DNA of 64,000 nt, from contig OY781965.2 of NCBI GenBank assembly GCA_963677395.2, positions 1,488,001-1,552,000 of the forward strand. Reading direction: 5' to 3'. The DNA is from G963667975 sp963677395. Lineage in GTDB: Bacteria; Bacteroidota; Bacteroidia; Bacteroidales; G963667975. Positions 15,848 to 23,529 of this stretch are shown here, in pieces (position 1 is the stretch's first letter; each line of letters begins with the position of its first letter). The notes below the pieces were generated by a model, which was not told the DNA's origin, ran no database searches, and saw only the letters and a program-made list of their open reading frames with translations. Both the position numbers and the translations under genes were made by a program.

Positions 15848-18337
15848 ATGAATACTCAACAATACAAACCCGCATACTTGTCAGATCTTTCCAGTAATGA
15901 TCAGTGTGTGATTGCAAAAGTTCATGGATATGGAGCTTTTCGGAAACGAATCACTGAGATGGGTTTTGTGAAAGGAAAAAAAGTAAGTGTAATCAAAAAT
16001 GCCCCGCTTCAGGATCCAATAGAGTATGAAATCATGGGCTATCGCGTAACCTTGCGTCGTTCGGAAGCTCAATTGATTGAAGTAATTTCGATGGAACAGT
16101 CAAAGTCACTGGTCGGAAATATATTCGAAGGAACATTTACCGAAGAACGTATGATGGAAAGTTTTGCTAAAACAAGCAAAATCATTAATATAGCGTTGGT
16201 TGGAAACCCGAACTGTGGAAAAACAACTCTGTTCAACTTTGCTACCGGAAAGCATGAAAAGGTAGGGAATTATGGTGGAGTAACAGTGGACATAAAAGAA
16301 GCCTATTTTACAAAAGACAACTATACTCTTAATGTTACCGATCTTCCCGGAACCTATTCCATTTCAGAATATTCTCCTGAAGAACTCTATGTTCGCAAGC
16401 ATATTTTCGAAAATATGCCTGATGTGGTGGTAAATGTGATTGATGCCTCCAACCTTGAACGTAACCTGTTTTTGACTACCCAGTTAATTGATATGAATAT
16501 CAAGGTAGTGATTGCTCTCAATATGTACGATGAACTGGAAAAGAAAGGAGATGCCTTCGATTATGAAGCGTTGGGAAAGATGATCGGAATTCCGATCCTT
16601 ACCACTGTTGCAGCTAAGGGGAAAGGAATTGATGAGTTGTTTGCGAAAGTGATTGATATATACGAAGACAACGATCCGATAGCCCGTCATACACATATCA
16701 ATTATGGGCATGAGCTCGAAGAATCAATTTGTAAGGTAAAAAACCTGATTAAATCTAATTCCAGTATTTCTCATCAGCTTTGCCCCCGCTATCTTGCAAT
16801 CAAGTTGCTCGAAAACGAAAATTCAACCCGTAGTTATATTCGTCAGTTTCAGGGAGGAGAAGCGGTTGTTCAATGTGCCAAAACTGAAACAGTTCGTCTC
16901 GAAAAAATATTTGAAGAGAAAACCGAAACCATTATTACCGATGCTAAGTATGGTTTTATTCATGGGGCTCTCAAAGAAACTTATCAACCGAAAGAAATCA
17001 CTAAACAACAGATAAGTCATGCGGTGGATACTATTCTGACCCATAAGTTTTTTGGCTTTCCGGTGTTTATTTTCTTCTTATGGATTACTTTCCAGATGAC
17101 CTTTTCGCTTGGTAGTTATCCCATGAGCTGGATCGACAGCGGGGTGAGTTTTTTAAGTGACCTGCTTAAAAATTCGATGAGCGAAGGTGCTTTGCGCGAT
17201 TTATTGGTGGATGGAATCATCGGTGGAGTAGGAGGTGTGATTGTATTTCTGCCCAATATCCTCATCCTTTTTTTCTGTATTTCGCTCATGGAAGATACCG
17301 GATACATGGCGCGTGCTGCCTTTATTATGGATAAGCTGATGCATAAAATTGGGTTGCATGGTAAATCGTTTATTCCGCTAATCATGGGTTTCGGGTGCAA
17401 TGTGCCTGCCGTGATGGCCACCCGAACCCTCGAAAACCGTAAAGACCGTATTCTTACTATGCTCATCCTGCCTTTGATGTCGTGCAGCGCACGTTTGCCG
17501 GTATATGTATTGCTGATTTCTGCATTCTTTCCGCAAAACCAGGGTATCGTGTTGTTGTCTATTTACCTGGCCGGAATTGTGTTGGCTGTGCTGGTTGCCC
17601 TGCTTTTTAAGAAAATATTCTTTGCCAAAAAAGATGTTCCTTTCGTGATGGAACTCCCTCCATACCGTATTCCAACCCTTCGCAACACTTCCGTACACAT
17701 GTGGGGTAAAAGTGTACAATACCTCACTAAAATGGGAACCATTATTTTAACGGCATCTATCCTTATCTGGGCTTTGGGATATTATCCGCATAACGTGAAA
17801 TATTCAAAAAATTACGCTTCGCTTGAACAATCCATTCAAAATAATCCACAGCTTAACGACAGAACAAAACAAATTGCGTTGAACGAGCTGCAAATAAGCA
17901 TGCAGTCTGAACGTTTGGAGCAATCTTACATCGGGAAAGTAGGACACTTTATTGAGCCTGTAATACGTCCGCTCGGTTTCGATTGGAAAATAGGAGTAAG
18001 TATTGTTGCCGGACTGGCAGCTAAGGAAATTGTGGTAGGAACCATGGGGGTGCTCTATCAGTCAGGTCTCGACGACGACGAAACTTCCGTGAGCCTGAAA
18101 TCCCGTCTGCAGGAGCAGGTACACTCGCATGGTGACCATGTTGGGCAAAAAGTCTTTACTCCCTTGGTAGCTTATGGTTTCATGCTCTTTGTGCTCATTT
18201 ATTTTCCCTGTGTGGCCGTAATTGCAGCCGTAAGGAAAGAAGCCGGAATTCGCTGGGCTCTCTTTACCATGTTCTATACCACCACCATTGCCTGGCTTAT
18301 TGCCTTCGTAACCTATCAAATTGGGAGTTTACTTTAA
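15848..18337 (+). CDS. feoB: FeoA-FeoB fusion ferrous iron transporter
   Basis: 829 aa. Residues 1 to about 78 are a FeoA (SH3-like) domain, then a linker, then the FeoB G domain with Walker A GNPNCGKTT at 119-127, the G3 motif DLPGTYS and the G4 motif NMYD. The remainder is the membrane part with two Gate domains (GVGGVIVFLPNILILFF, and FIPLIMGFGCNVPAVMATRT with its conserved Cys). FeoB moves Fe2+ across the inner membrane under control of its GTPase. The fusion of FeoA to FeoB is common in Bacteroidales. It sits between the porin gene and a small Cys-rich Feo protein, 12 bp from each, forming one operon. Confidence 0.97.
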   Translation: MNTQQYKPAYLSDLSSNDQCVIAKVHGYGAFRKRITEMGFVKGKKVSVIKNAPLQDPIEYEIMGYRVTLRRSEAQLIEVISMEQSKSLVGNIFEGTFTEERMMESFAKTSKIINIALVGNPNCGKTTLFNFATGKHEKVGNYGGVTVDIKEAYFTKDNYTLNVTDLPGTYSISEYSPEELYVRKHIFENMPDVVVNVIDASNLERNLFLTTQLIDMNIKVVIALNMYDELEKKGDAFDYEALGKMIGIPILTTVAAKGKGIDELFAKVIDIYEDNDPIARHTHINYGHELEESICKVKNLIKSNSSISHQLCPRYLAIKLLENENSTRSYIRQFQGGEAVVQCAKTETVRLEKIFEEKTETIITDAKYGFIHGALKETYQPKEITKQQISHAVDTILTHKFFGFPVFIFFLWITFQMTFSLGSYPMSWIDSGVSFLSDLLKNSMSEGALRDLLVDGIIGGVGGVIVFLPNILILFFCISLMEDTGYMARAAFIMDKLMHKIGLHGKSFIPLIMGFGCNVPAVMATRTLENRKDRILTMLILPLMSCSARLPVYVLLISAFFPQNQGIVLLSIYLAGIVLAVLVALLFKKIFFAKKDVPFVMELPPYRIPTLRNTSVHMWGKSVQYLTKMGTIILTASILIWALGYYPHNVKYSKNYASLEQSIQNNPQLNDRTKQIALNELQISMQSERLEQSYIGKVGHFIEPVIRPLGFDWKIGVSIVAGLAAKEIVVGTMGVLYQSGLDDDETSVSLKSRLQEQVHSHGDHVGQKVFTPLVAYGFMLFVLIYFPCVAVIAAVRKEAGIRWALFTMFYTTTIAWLIAFVTYQIGSLL

Positions 18338-18349
18338 ATAACAGCTATC

Positions 18350-18520
18350 ATGAATCAGGATATCATTGTCATTTTCATCCTTGCCATTACCCTTGTCGCG
18401 GTCGTTTACAAAATGGTGAAACCTAAGCGTAAGAATATATCTAAAAGTAAGTGTGAAGGCTGTTCAGGCTGCGAACTCTCGCAGTTTAAGAATTCGAAGA
18501 AATGTGAGGGTGATTATTGA
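18350..18520 (+). CDS. FeoB-associated Cys-rich membrane protein
   Basis: 56 aa, ATG at 18350 and TGA at 18518-18520. A single N-terminal membrane helix (IIVIFILAITLVAVVY) is followed by a basic stretch and a cysteine cluster CEGCSGCELSQ with another Cys near the end (KKCEGDY). This layout, coupled to position directly after feoB, matches the family of FeoB-associated Cys-rich membrane proteins, thought to replace FeoC in this phylum. The cysteines may bind iron or a cluster at the cytoplasmic face and tune FeoB (inference). It starts 12 bp after the feoB stop. Confidence 0.88.
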   Translation: MNQDIIVIFILAITLVAVVYKMVKPKRKNISKSKCEGCSGCELSQFKNSKKCEGDY

Positions 18521-18657
18521 TTAAAATTTAGATTAATCTTATCTTGACAACCATCATGATCCTTCCTTCTTCTGCCTTATATCACTCTCAAAATAACATT
18601 TCCTGCTCCTCCTTACAAATAACTGTTAACGCTTCTTTCCCATCTGAAAAGGATTTA

Positions 18658-18665
18658 TACCTTTG
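18658..18665 (+). promoter_or_regulatory. panC -7 box
   Basis: TACCTTTG, an exact TANNTTTG match, 24 bp before the ATG at 18690. An in-frame TTG at 18663 falls inside the box, so the start at 18690 is favoured. Confidence 0.55.
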
Positions 18666-18689
18666 CACCCCGTTTTAAAAACACGAACA

Positions 18690-19532
18690 ATGCATGTATT
18701 TACAACCCGCAATCAACTTGCGGAATGGGTCTCGTCTCAACGTAAAGAACACAAAACCATTGGGTTTGTACCTACGATGGGAGCTTTGCATCAGGGGCAT
18801 TTGGCGCTGGTAATGAGGGCAAAATCAGAAAACGATCTGGCCGTAAGCAGCATTTTTGTTAATCCTATACAGTTTAATAATAAAGAAGACCTTGAAAAAT
18901 ATCCGCGTAATAAGGAAGCTGATTCAGCCCTGCTGAAACAGGCTGGTTGCGACGCAGTATTTATTCCTTCCGTAGAAGAAATGTATCCCGAAGGTGAAGT
19001 AACCGAAACGCATAATTTTGGGACCCTTGAGCAAGTGATGGAAGGTGCTTTTCGCCCCGGCCATTTTAATGGAGTAGCAGTAGTTGTGAAGAGATTACTA
19101 CAACTAAGCAATCCACACCGTGCCTATTTTGGAGAAAAAGATTATCAACAGCTACAAATCATCAAAGCGTTGATAAAGAAGGAAAAAATGGGAGTAGAGA
19201 TTATTCCTTGTCCCATTGTACGTGAAGCAGACGGTTTGGCTATGAGTAGCCGGAATATGCGCTTAACTACCGAAAATCGTACGTTGGCACCCTTTATTCA
19301 TAAGGTGATGCAACAAGCCGCAGGTTTTCAACGTTCAAAATCGGTTTCCGAACTTAAAAGCTGGGTAACAGATCAGTTTAAACCCCAATCGGTATTCCAA
19401 CTCGAATACTTTGAAATATCTGATGCAGAAACCCTCGAAGTAGTTGAAAACTGGAATCCAGGTCAGCAAACGATTGCCTGTATAGCTATTTGGCTTGGCG
19501 GGATTCGCCTGATCGACAATATAAAACTATAA
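18690..19532 (+). CDS. panC: Pantoate--beta-alanine ligase
   Basis: 280 aa from the ATG at 18690. It joins pantoate and beta-alanine with ATP to give pantothenate, in the cytoplasm. The N-terminal nucleotide-binding motif PTMGALHQGHL (His34 and His37) and the KMSKS-like motif AMSSRNMRL are both present, together with FNGVAVVVKRLLQL and the EKDYQQLQ segment. Length is normal for the family. Its partner panD follows 56 bp later but has its own -7 box, so the beta-alanine and pantothenate steps are adjacent yet may be transcribed separately. Confidence 0.97.
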   Translation: MHVFTTRNQLAEWVSSQRKEHKTIGFVPTMGALHQGHLALVMRAKSENDLAVSSIFVNPIQFNNKEDLEKYPRNKEADSALLKQAGCDAVFIPSVEEMYPEGEVTETHNFGTLEQVMEGAFRPGHFNGVAVVVKRLLQLSNPHRAYFGEKDYQQLQIIKALIKKEKMGVEIIPCPIVREADGLAMSSRNMRLTTENRTLAPFIHKVMQQAAGFQRSKSVSELKSWVTDQFKPQSVFQLEYFEISDAETLEVVENWNPGQQTIACIAIWLGGIRLIDNIKL

Positions 19533-19572
19533 TAAACATCAGAAAATAAGCGTTTCTACCTTGCTTTTTTTA

Positions 19573-19580
19573 TAACTTTG
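19573..19580 (+). promoter_or_regulatory. panD -7 box, very short leader
   Basis: TAACTTTG lies only 8 bp upstream of the panD ATG at 19589, which predicts an almost leaderless mRNA. Confidence 0.5.
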
Positions 19581-19588
19581 CAGCCGTT

Positions 19589-19930
19589 ATGCATATAGAT
19601 ATACTTAAATCGAAAATACACCGGGCAATAATTACAGATGCCGACATCAACTACATCGGAAGTATTACTATTGATGAAGATTTGATGGATGCTGTAAATC
19701 TTATTGAAAACGAACGTGTTCATATTTACGATATCAATAATGGAAACCGTTTAAATACCTACGTAATTAAAGGTGAACGCGGATCAGGTGTGATCGGAAT
19801 AAACGGAGCCGCAGCCCGTTTAGTAGCCGTTGGCGATCTGGTAATTATTGTTTCTTACGCATCTATGGATTTTGAAGAAGCTAAAAATTTCAAACCATCT
19901 ATTATTTTCCCTAAAAACAACAAAATCTAA
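19589..19930 (+). CDS. panD: Aspartate 1-decarboxylase
   Basis: 113 aa, a short PanD. It converts L-aspartate to beta-alanine, the substrate used by PanC just upstream. The self-processing site is visible: Gly24-Ser25 in NYIGSITID, where cleavage creates the pyruvoyl group on Ser25. The motifs RGSGVIGINGAAARL and GDLVIIVSYA are typical of the family. No PanZ/PanM-like maturation factor is seen in the window, consistent with autonomous processing outside enterobacteria. The next gene starts 6 bp after the stop. Confidence 0.97.
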   Translation: MHIDILKSKIHRAIITDADINYIGSITIDEDLMDAVNLIENERVHIYDINNGNRLNTYVIKGERGSGVIGINGAAARLVAVGDLVIIVSYASMDFEEAKNFKPSIIFPKNNKI

Positions 19931-19936
19931 CCAGAT

Positions 19937-20953
19937 TTGAAGGCTCGAATTCTAAAGCTTCTGAAATTTCTTGTGTTCTTTGGATTAGGATTATTCTTAA
20001 TCTGGTGGTTTCAGCGTAAGTTAAGTCCGTTAGAAAAAGATCAGATTCTCCAAGCCTTCTATCATGTAAATTATTGGTGGGTAGGATTGTCGGTTGTAAT
20101 AGGAGTACTAAGCCATTACGTTCGTGCCATACGATGGAAAATGATGATGGAACCTATGGGTTATAAACCCAAAATCAAGACCACCTTTATGGCTGTAATG
20201 ATTGGATATTTGGCCAATCTGGCTTTTCCGCGTCTGGGAGAAGTGATGCGTTGCGGAATTTTAAATAAATACGAAAATGTACCCATCAACAAATCGTTTG
20301 GAACTGTTGTAACAGAGCGGGTATTTGATATGATTATCTTCATTTCGCTTTTTTTTATTGTATTATTTTTTGAATTTGCCCGCCTGAAAGATTATGTTTA
20401 TAACGAATTTTGGCTTGGCTTTGCCAATAAATTCAACAATATCAATTTCACAGGTTTTATGATGATGATAGTGGTGAGCGTAATTGCACTTATCACAATA
20501 CTGGGACTTGTTTTTCGTAAAAAGATTATTCATTCAGGAATTTATTCTAGTATTCGGGTTATAATTATTGGCTTTCTGGAAGGATTAAAATCATTGATTC
20601 ACATAAAACGTCCGTTCTTATTTATTATATATAGCCTGCTAATCTGGTTGTTATATTTTCTGATGCTTTATGTGATTTTCTTTTCCGTAGAAGAATCAGC
20701 CTCACTGGGAATACTTTGCGGAATGGCGGCATTGGTGATGGGCTCGGTAGGAATTATTGTAATTCCCGGTGGAATAGGTATTTATCCTCTCATTGTTTCG
20801 CAAACACTGGTGTTTTATGGCATCAGTAAAACAACAGGTTATGCCCTTGGATGGGTTGCCTGGACATCACAAACATTAACTATTATGCTTTTGGGACTCA
20901 TTTCTTTTGTAATTTTACCAATTATCAAAAGAAAAGAAGATGCAAAAGCTTGA
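19937..20953 (+). CDS. UPF0104/LPG-synthase-like integral membrane protein
   Basis: 338 aa starting at TTG 19937 (encoding MKARILKLLK); there is no earlier ATG, and the next Met is about 54 residues in, beyond the first membrane segment. It has eight or so hydrophobic segments and the family's conserved patches SHYVRAIRWKMMMEPMG, NLAFPRLGEVMRCGIL and PGGIGIYPLIV. The family (YbhN/AglD-like, related to the flippase part of MprF) is linked to lipid or lipid-linked sugar flipping; a specific substrate is not known. It follows panD by 6 bp and overlaps rfaE2 by 14 bp, which suggests an envelope role coupled to LPS precursor synthesis. Confidence 0.87.
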   Translation: MKARILKLLKFLVFFGLGLFLIWWFQRKLSPLEKDQILQAFYHVNYWWVGLSVVIGVLSHYVRAIRWKMMMEPMGYKPKIKTTFMAVMIGYLANLAFPRLGEVMRCGILNKYENVPINKSFGTVVTERVFDMIIFISLFFIVLFFEFARLKDYVYNEFWLGFANKFNNINFTGFMMMIVVSVIALITILGLVFRKKIIHSGIYSSIRVIIIGFLEGLKSLIHIKRPFLFIIYSLLIWLLYFLMLYVIFFSVEESASLGILCGMAALVMGSVGIIVIPGGIGIYPLIVSQTLVFYGISKTTGYALGWVAWTSQTLTIMLLGLISFVILPIIKRKEDAKA

Positions 20954-21440
20954 TGTCGTTCAGAAAAAGATTCTTTCAGGACAAAATCTTGATCACCAAT
21001 TAGCCTACTGGCGTTTTAAAAGTCAAAAAATTGTATTCACAAATGGTTGTTTTGATATTTTACATCGAGGCCATATTGAATATTTGTCCAAAGCTGCTGA
21101 TTTGGGTCATGTATTGATAGTTGGTTTAAATACCGACGATTCTGTTCGTCGCATCAAAGGGCCGGAACGTCCAATCAAAGATGAATTTTCCCGTGCATTA
21201 ATTCTGGCTTCTCTCAGCTTTGTGAGTGCTGTAGTTTTGTTTAATGAAGATACTCCCTATAATTTGATCGAGCAAATTCAACCTGATATATTGGTGAAAG
21301 GTAGTGACTATAATCCGGAAGATATTGTGGGATACGACATTGTGAAAGCAAAAGGCGGAAAAGTAATTACTATCGATTATATCGAGGGATTTTCCTCCAC
21401 CCGCATCATCGAACGGATGAAGCAGTTGGGAGAAGAGTAA
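20940..21440 (+). CDS. rfaE2: D-glycero-beta-D-manno-heptose 1-phosphate adenylyltransferase
   Basis: 166 aa, corresponding to the C-terminal domain of E. coli HldE as a free-standing protein. It transfers AMP to heptose 1-phosphate in ADP-heptose synthesis for LPS core. The cytidylyltransferase-like motif NGCFDILHRGH (HxGH at residues 42-45), the GLNTDDSVRRIKGPERPI stretch and LVKGSDY are all present. It overlaps the preceding membrane protein gene by 14 bp, so it is translationally coupled. The kinase half (RfaE1/HldA) is not in this window. Confidence 0.95.
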   Translation: MQKLDVVQKKILSGQNLDHQLAYWRFKSQKIVFTNGCFDILHRGHIEYLSKAADLGHVLIVGLNTDDSVRRIKGPERPIKDEFSRALILASLSFVSAVVLFNEDTPYNLIEQIQPDILVKGSDYNPEDIVGYDIVKAKGGKVITIDYIEGFSSTRIIERMKQLGEE

Positions 21441-21484
21441 AAGAACATACTTCTGGATTCTTTTCACTCTTCACTTTTTACGTT

Positions 21485-23236
21485 TCACTCGGTAATCCTC
21501 CCTACCGGATATACATTTAATCGGTTGTCAAACCAGGGTGAACGCTGGTAAAACCAGTTGTACATGGCTCTGGGATCTTTGGCAAAGGCTGGATCAGATG
21601 CTTTTTGGGTTTCAAATTCTTTACGGAGTTCAGGTGATTGTGCCAGCATTTTTCGGGCTTCAACTTCCATTACATACGATTCGGCGTACTCTTTTTGCTC
21701 AAAAATGGTGTTGAAGAAACCCCACGATAGCAATGAACCTCCTGCTTTGGGTTCAAGCATTGATATAATAATCTTGGCCAATGGCTGGCTTACCGGAATA
21801 ATAACCGATCCTGGATAGTAAGTTCTCTCTTCTTCAATTTCCTGCTGATCGAACGTTACTGTCTGACACCCTTCATACGACTGATCTCTTTGTTTTACAT
21901 TGCTAAATTTGTAGCTCTTCACTTTCATGATTTTTGTTTCGGTAAGTGTTTGCATTTGCACACCATGTATTTTCAGTCGTTCAATAATATCCTGCCACTC
22001 AATCGGAATAATATAGGCTTTGGGTAGTTTGATTAGTTCCATTGGTTGATATTGTTTGAACATCGGGATTTTAAATGTGGCCTTTTTTGAACCGTACTGA
22101 AACCAGTCGCCACCAGTCAGATCACTTTTTGTAATGCTGTATTCCACACCCAGAAATTCAACCATTATGCTATCATTAGGCGAGGTTGAATACTGCAAAG
22201 GGTACTCTTTATTCCGAAAATCGTTTGATAAAACCTCCTGATCGGCAGTTTGGATAGCCGATTTTAGTTGTAGAGCTTCTTTGTTCATCATTTCCAACGT
22301 GAAGCGAATCATAGCATTGGTGGCTAAAACTCTTTGTTTGTAAGGTTTGAGCATGTGTGTTTCGATGAGTAGAGATGGGCGATTACGCATTGCAACGTAA
22401 CCTTGCGACAAGATGGGCGGTGCAATCTGACTGATTAAGCCACTACGTGGGTCATGCCAGTTGCGGAATACCACGTATGGGAAGATCGGATTTCCGGAAG
22501 CAAACATTTTTTTCTCTACAAAGGGCAGATAATTTTCCTTTTGCCATTTACTCAAAGCCGGATTGATATTTCCATCGGCTTCAAGGCTGTAAGTTACAAC
22601 GTATTGATAATCGGCTCCATCAGTAGTGTGACAATCGATAAAAAAATCAGGAAGCCAACGATTATAGAGAGCAAGCCAAGTACGGGTTTCCTGAGCTTGA
22701 GCTTTCAGAAAATCGCGGTTCAGGTTGAGGTTAGCCGCAGTAGTTCGCCAGCCCATCTCTTTGGGTTCATTCTGATTTATCCGGTTGTAAGCACTAAAGC
22801 GTTCGTGAGCATCAACACTGAATACAGGGATAAAAAGGATGGATACATTCTGAAGTAACTCTTTATATTTTCCGTTGATAGCCATGTCGCGAAGTAACAC
22901 AAGTCCTGCATCTTTTCCATCAGGTTCTCCGGAATGAATGCAGGCATTCACCATCAGAATCAGTCGGCCTTTCTGTTTAATTTGCTCAGGAGAATCCAGT
23001 CCGTCCTTATCCGCAATCAGTGCAATCAAATCCCGTCCCTGAGGACTTTTTCCAAAGTTTAGTGTACTGATAATTGCAGAAGCAGAATCAAGTCTGTGGC
23101 AAAATTCCAGGGTTTGATCATAGCGGGGCGTTTCCAGTCCGTTGGTTTGTTCAAACCATGTAAGCCATTGCGTGCTCTGAGCGGGAGCTGCTGTAGTTAC
23201 AAACATCAGTAAAAAGGCCAAATATCTGTTTTTCAT
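21485..23236 (-). CDS. M14-family zinc carboxypeptidase, exported
   Basis: 583 aa. Signal peptide MKNRYLAFLLMFVTTAAPAQ. The peptidase M14 zinc site is intact: His101 and Glu104 in IHSGEPDGKDAG, and His203 in FIDCHTTDG. A likely catalytic Glu is in SLLIETHMLKPY. The C-terminal roughly 200 residues beyond the catalytic domain have no recognised fold. It is expected to remove C-terminal residues from peptides in the periplasm or outside the cell. Stand-alone gene, convergent with rfaE2, with 44 bp between the stops. Confidence 0.9.
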   Translation of the reverse strand: MKNRYLAFLLMFVTTAAPAQSTQWLTWFEQTNGLETPRYDQTLEFCHRLDSASAIISTLNFGKSPQGRDLIALIADKDGLDSPEQIKQKGRLILMVNACIHSGEPDGKDAGLVLLRDMAINGKYKELLQNVSILFIPVFSVDAHERFSAYNRINQNEPKEMGWRTTAANLNLNRDFLKAQAQETRTWLALYNRWLPDFFIDCHTTDGADYQYVVTYSLEADGNINPALSKWQKENYLPFVEKKMFASGNPIFPYVVFRNWHDPRSGLISQIAPPILSQGYVAMRNRPSLLIETHMLKPYKQRVLATNAMIRFTLEMMNKEALQLKSAIQTADQEVLSNDFRNKEYPLQYSTSPNDSIMVEFLGVEYSITKSDLTGGDWFQYGSKKATFKIPMFKQYQPMELIKLPKAYIIPIEWQDIIERLKIHGVQMQTLTETKIMKVKSYKFSNVKQRDQSYEGCQTVTFDQQEIEEERTYYPGSVIIPVSQPLAKIIISMLEPKAGGSLLSWGFFNTIFEQKEYAESYVMEVEARKMLAQSPELRKEFETQKASDPAFAKDPRAMYNWFYQRSPWFDNRLNVYPVGRITE

Positions 23237-23282
23237 TTTTTGGGGTATTAATTATGCAAAGATAGGTGATGGATTTACAACG

Positions 23283-23317
23283 AAAAAAACCGGCATGAAA
23301 ATCATGCCGGTTTTTTT
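23283..23317. terminator. Bidirectional rho-independent terminator
   Basis: AAAAAAACCGGCATG, loop AAAAT, CATGCCGG followed by seven T. The stem is perfect and has A-runs and T-runs on both sides. It lies between the peptidase promoter region and the T9SS remnant, so it probably ends minus-strand transcription coming from 25662. Confidence 0.85.
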
Positions 23318-23335
23318 GAAATGTTATAAATAAAT

Positions 23336-23518
23336 TTATTTGAGTAGTACGAATTTTTGTGAGAATATACGTTTATTGGTATTAATATGAATGAAATAGA
23401 TCCCGTTAATCATACCTTCTGTATTAACTGTGGCTTTGCTGTCAGACTTTTCTATGTTGGCCGAGTAAATTAGCCGCCCTTGTAAATCAGTACTATGCAA
23501 GTGTGACTTCGGATTAAT
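23336..23518 (-). pseudogene. Orphan remnant of a T9SS sorting domain
   Basis: Translating the minus strand from 23518 to the TAA at 23336-23338 gives 60 residues: HSTDLQGRLIYSANIEKSDS, later GMINGIYFIHINTNKR and the ending FSQKFVLLK. This is the second half of a T9SS type A C-terminal domain. There is no start codon; the frame is closed upstream by TGA at 23519-23521, and the neighbouring gene ending at 23530 has its own complete sorting domain. It is best read as the decayed tail of a lost gene or a duplicated sorting domain. Confidence 0.8.
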
Positions 23519-23529
23519 TCATTTTGGTA

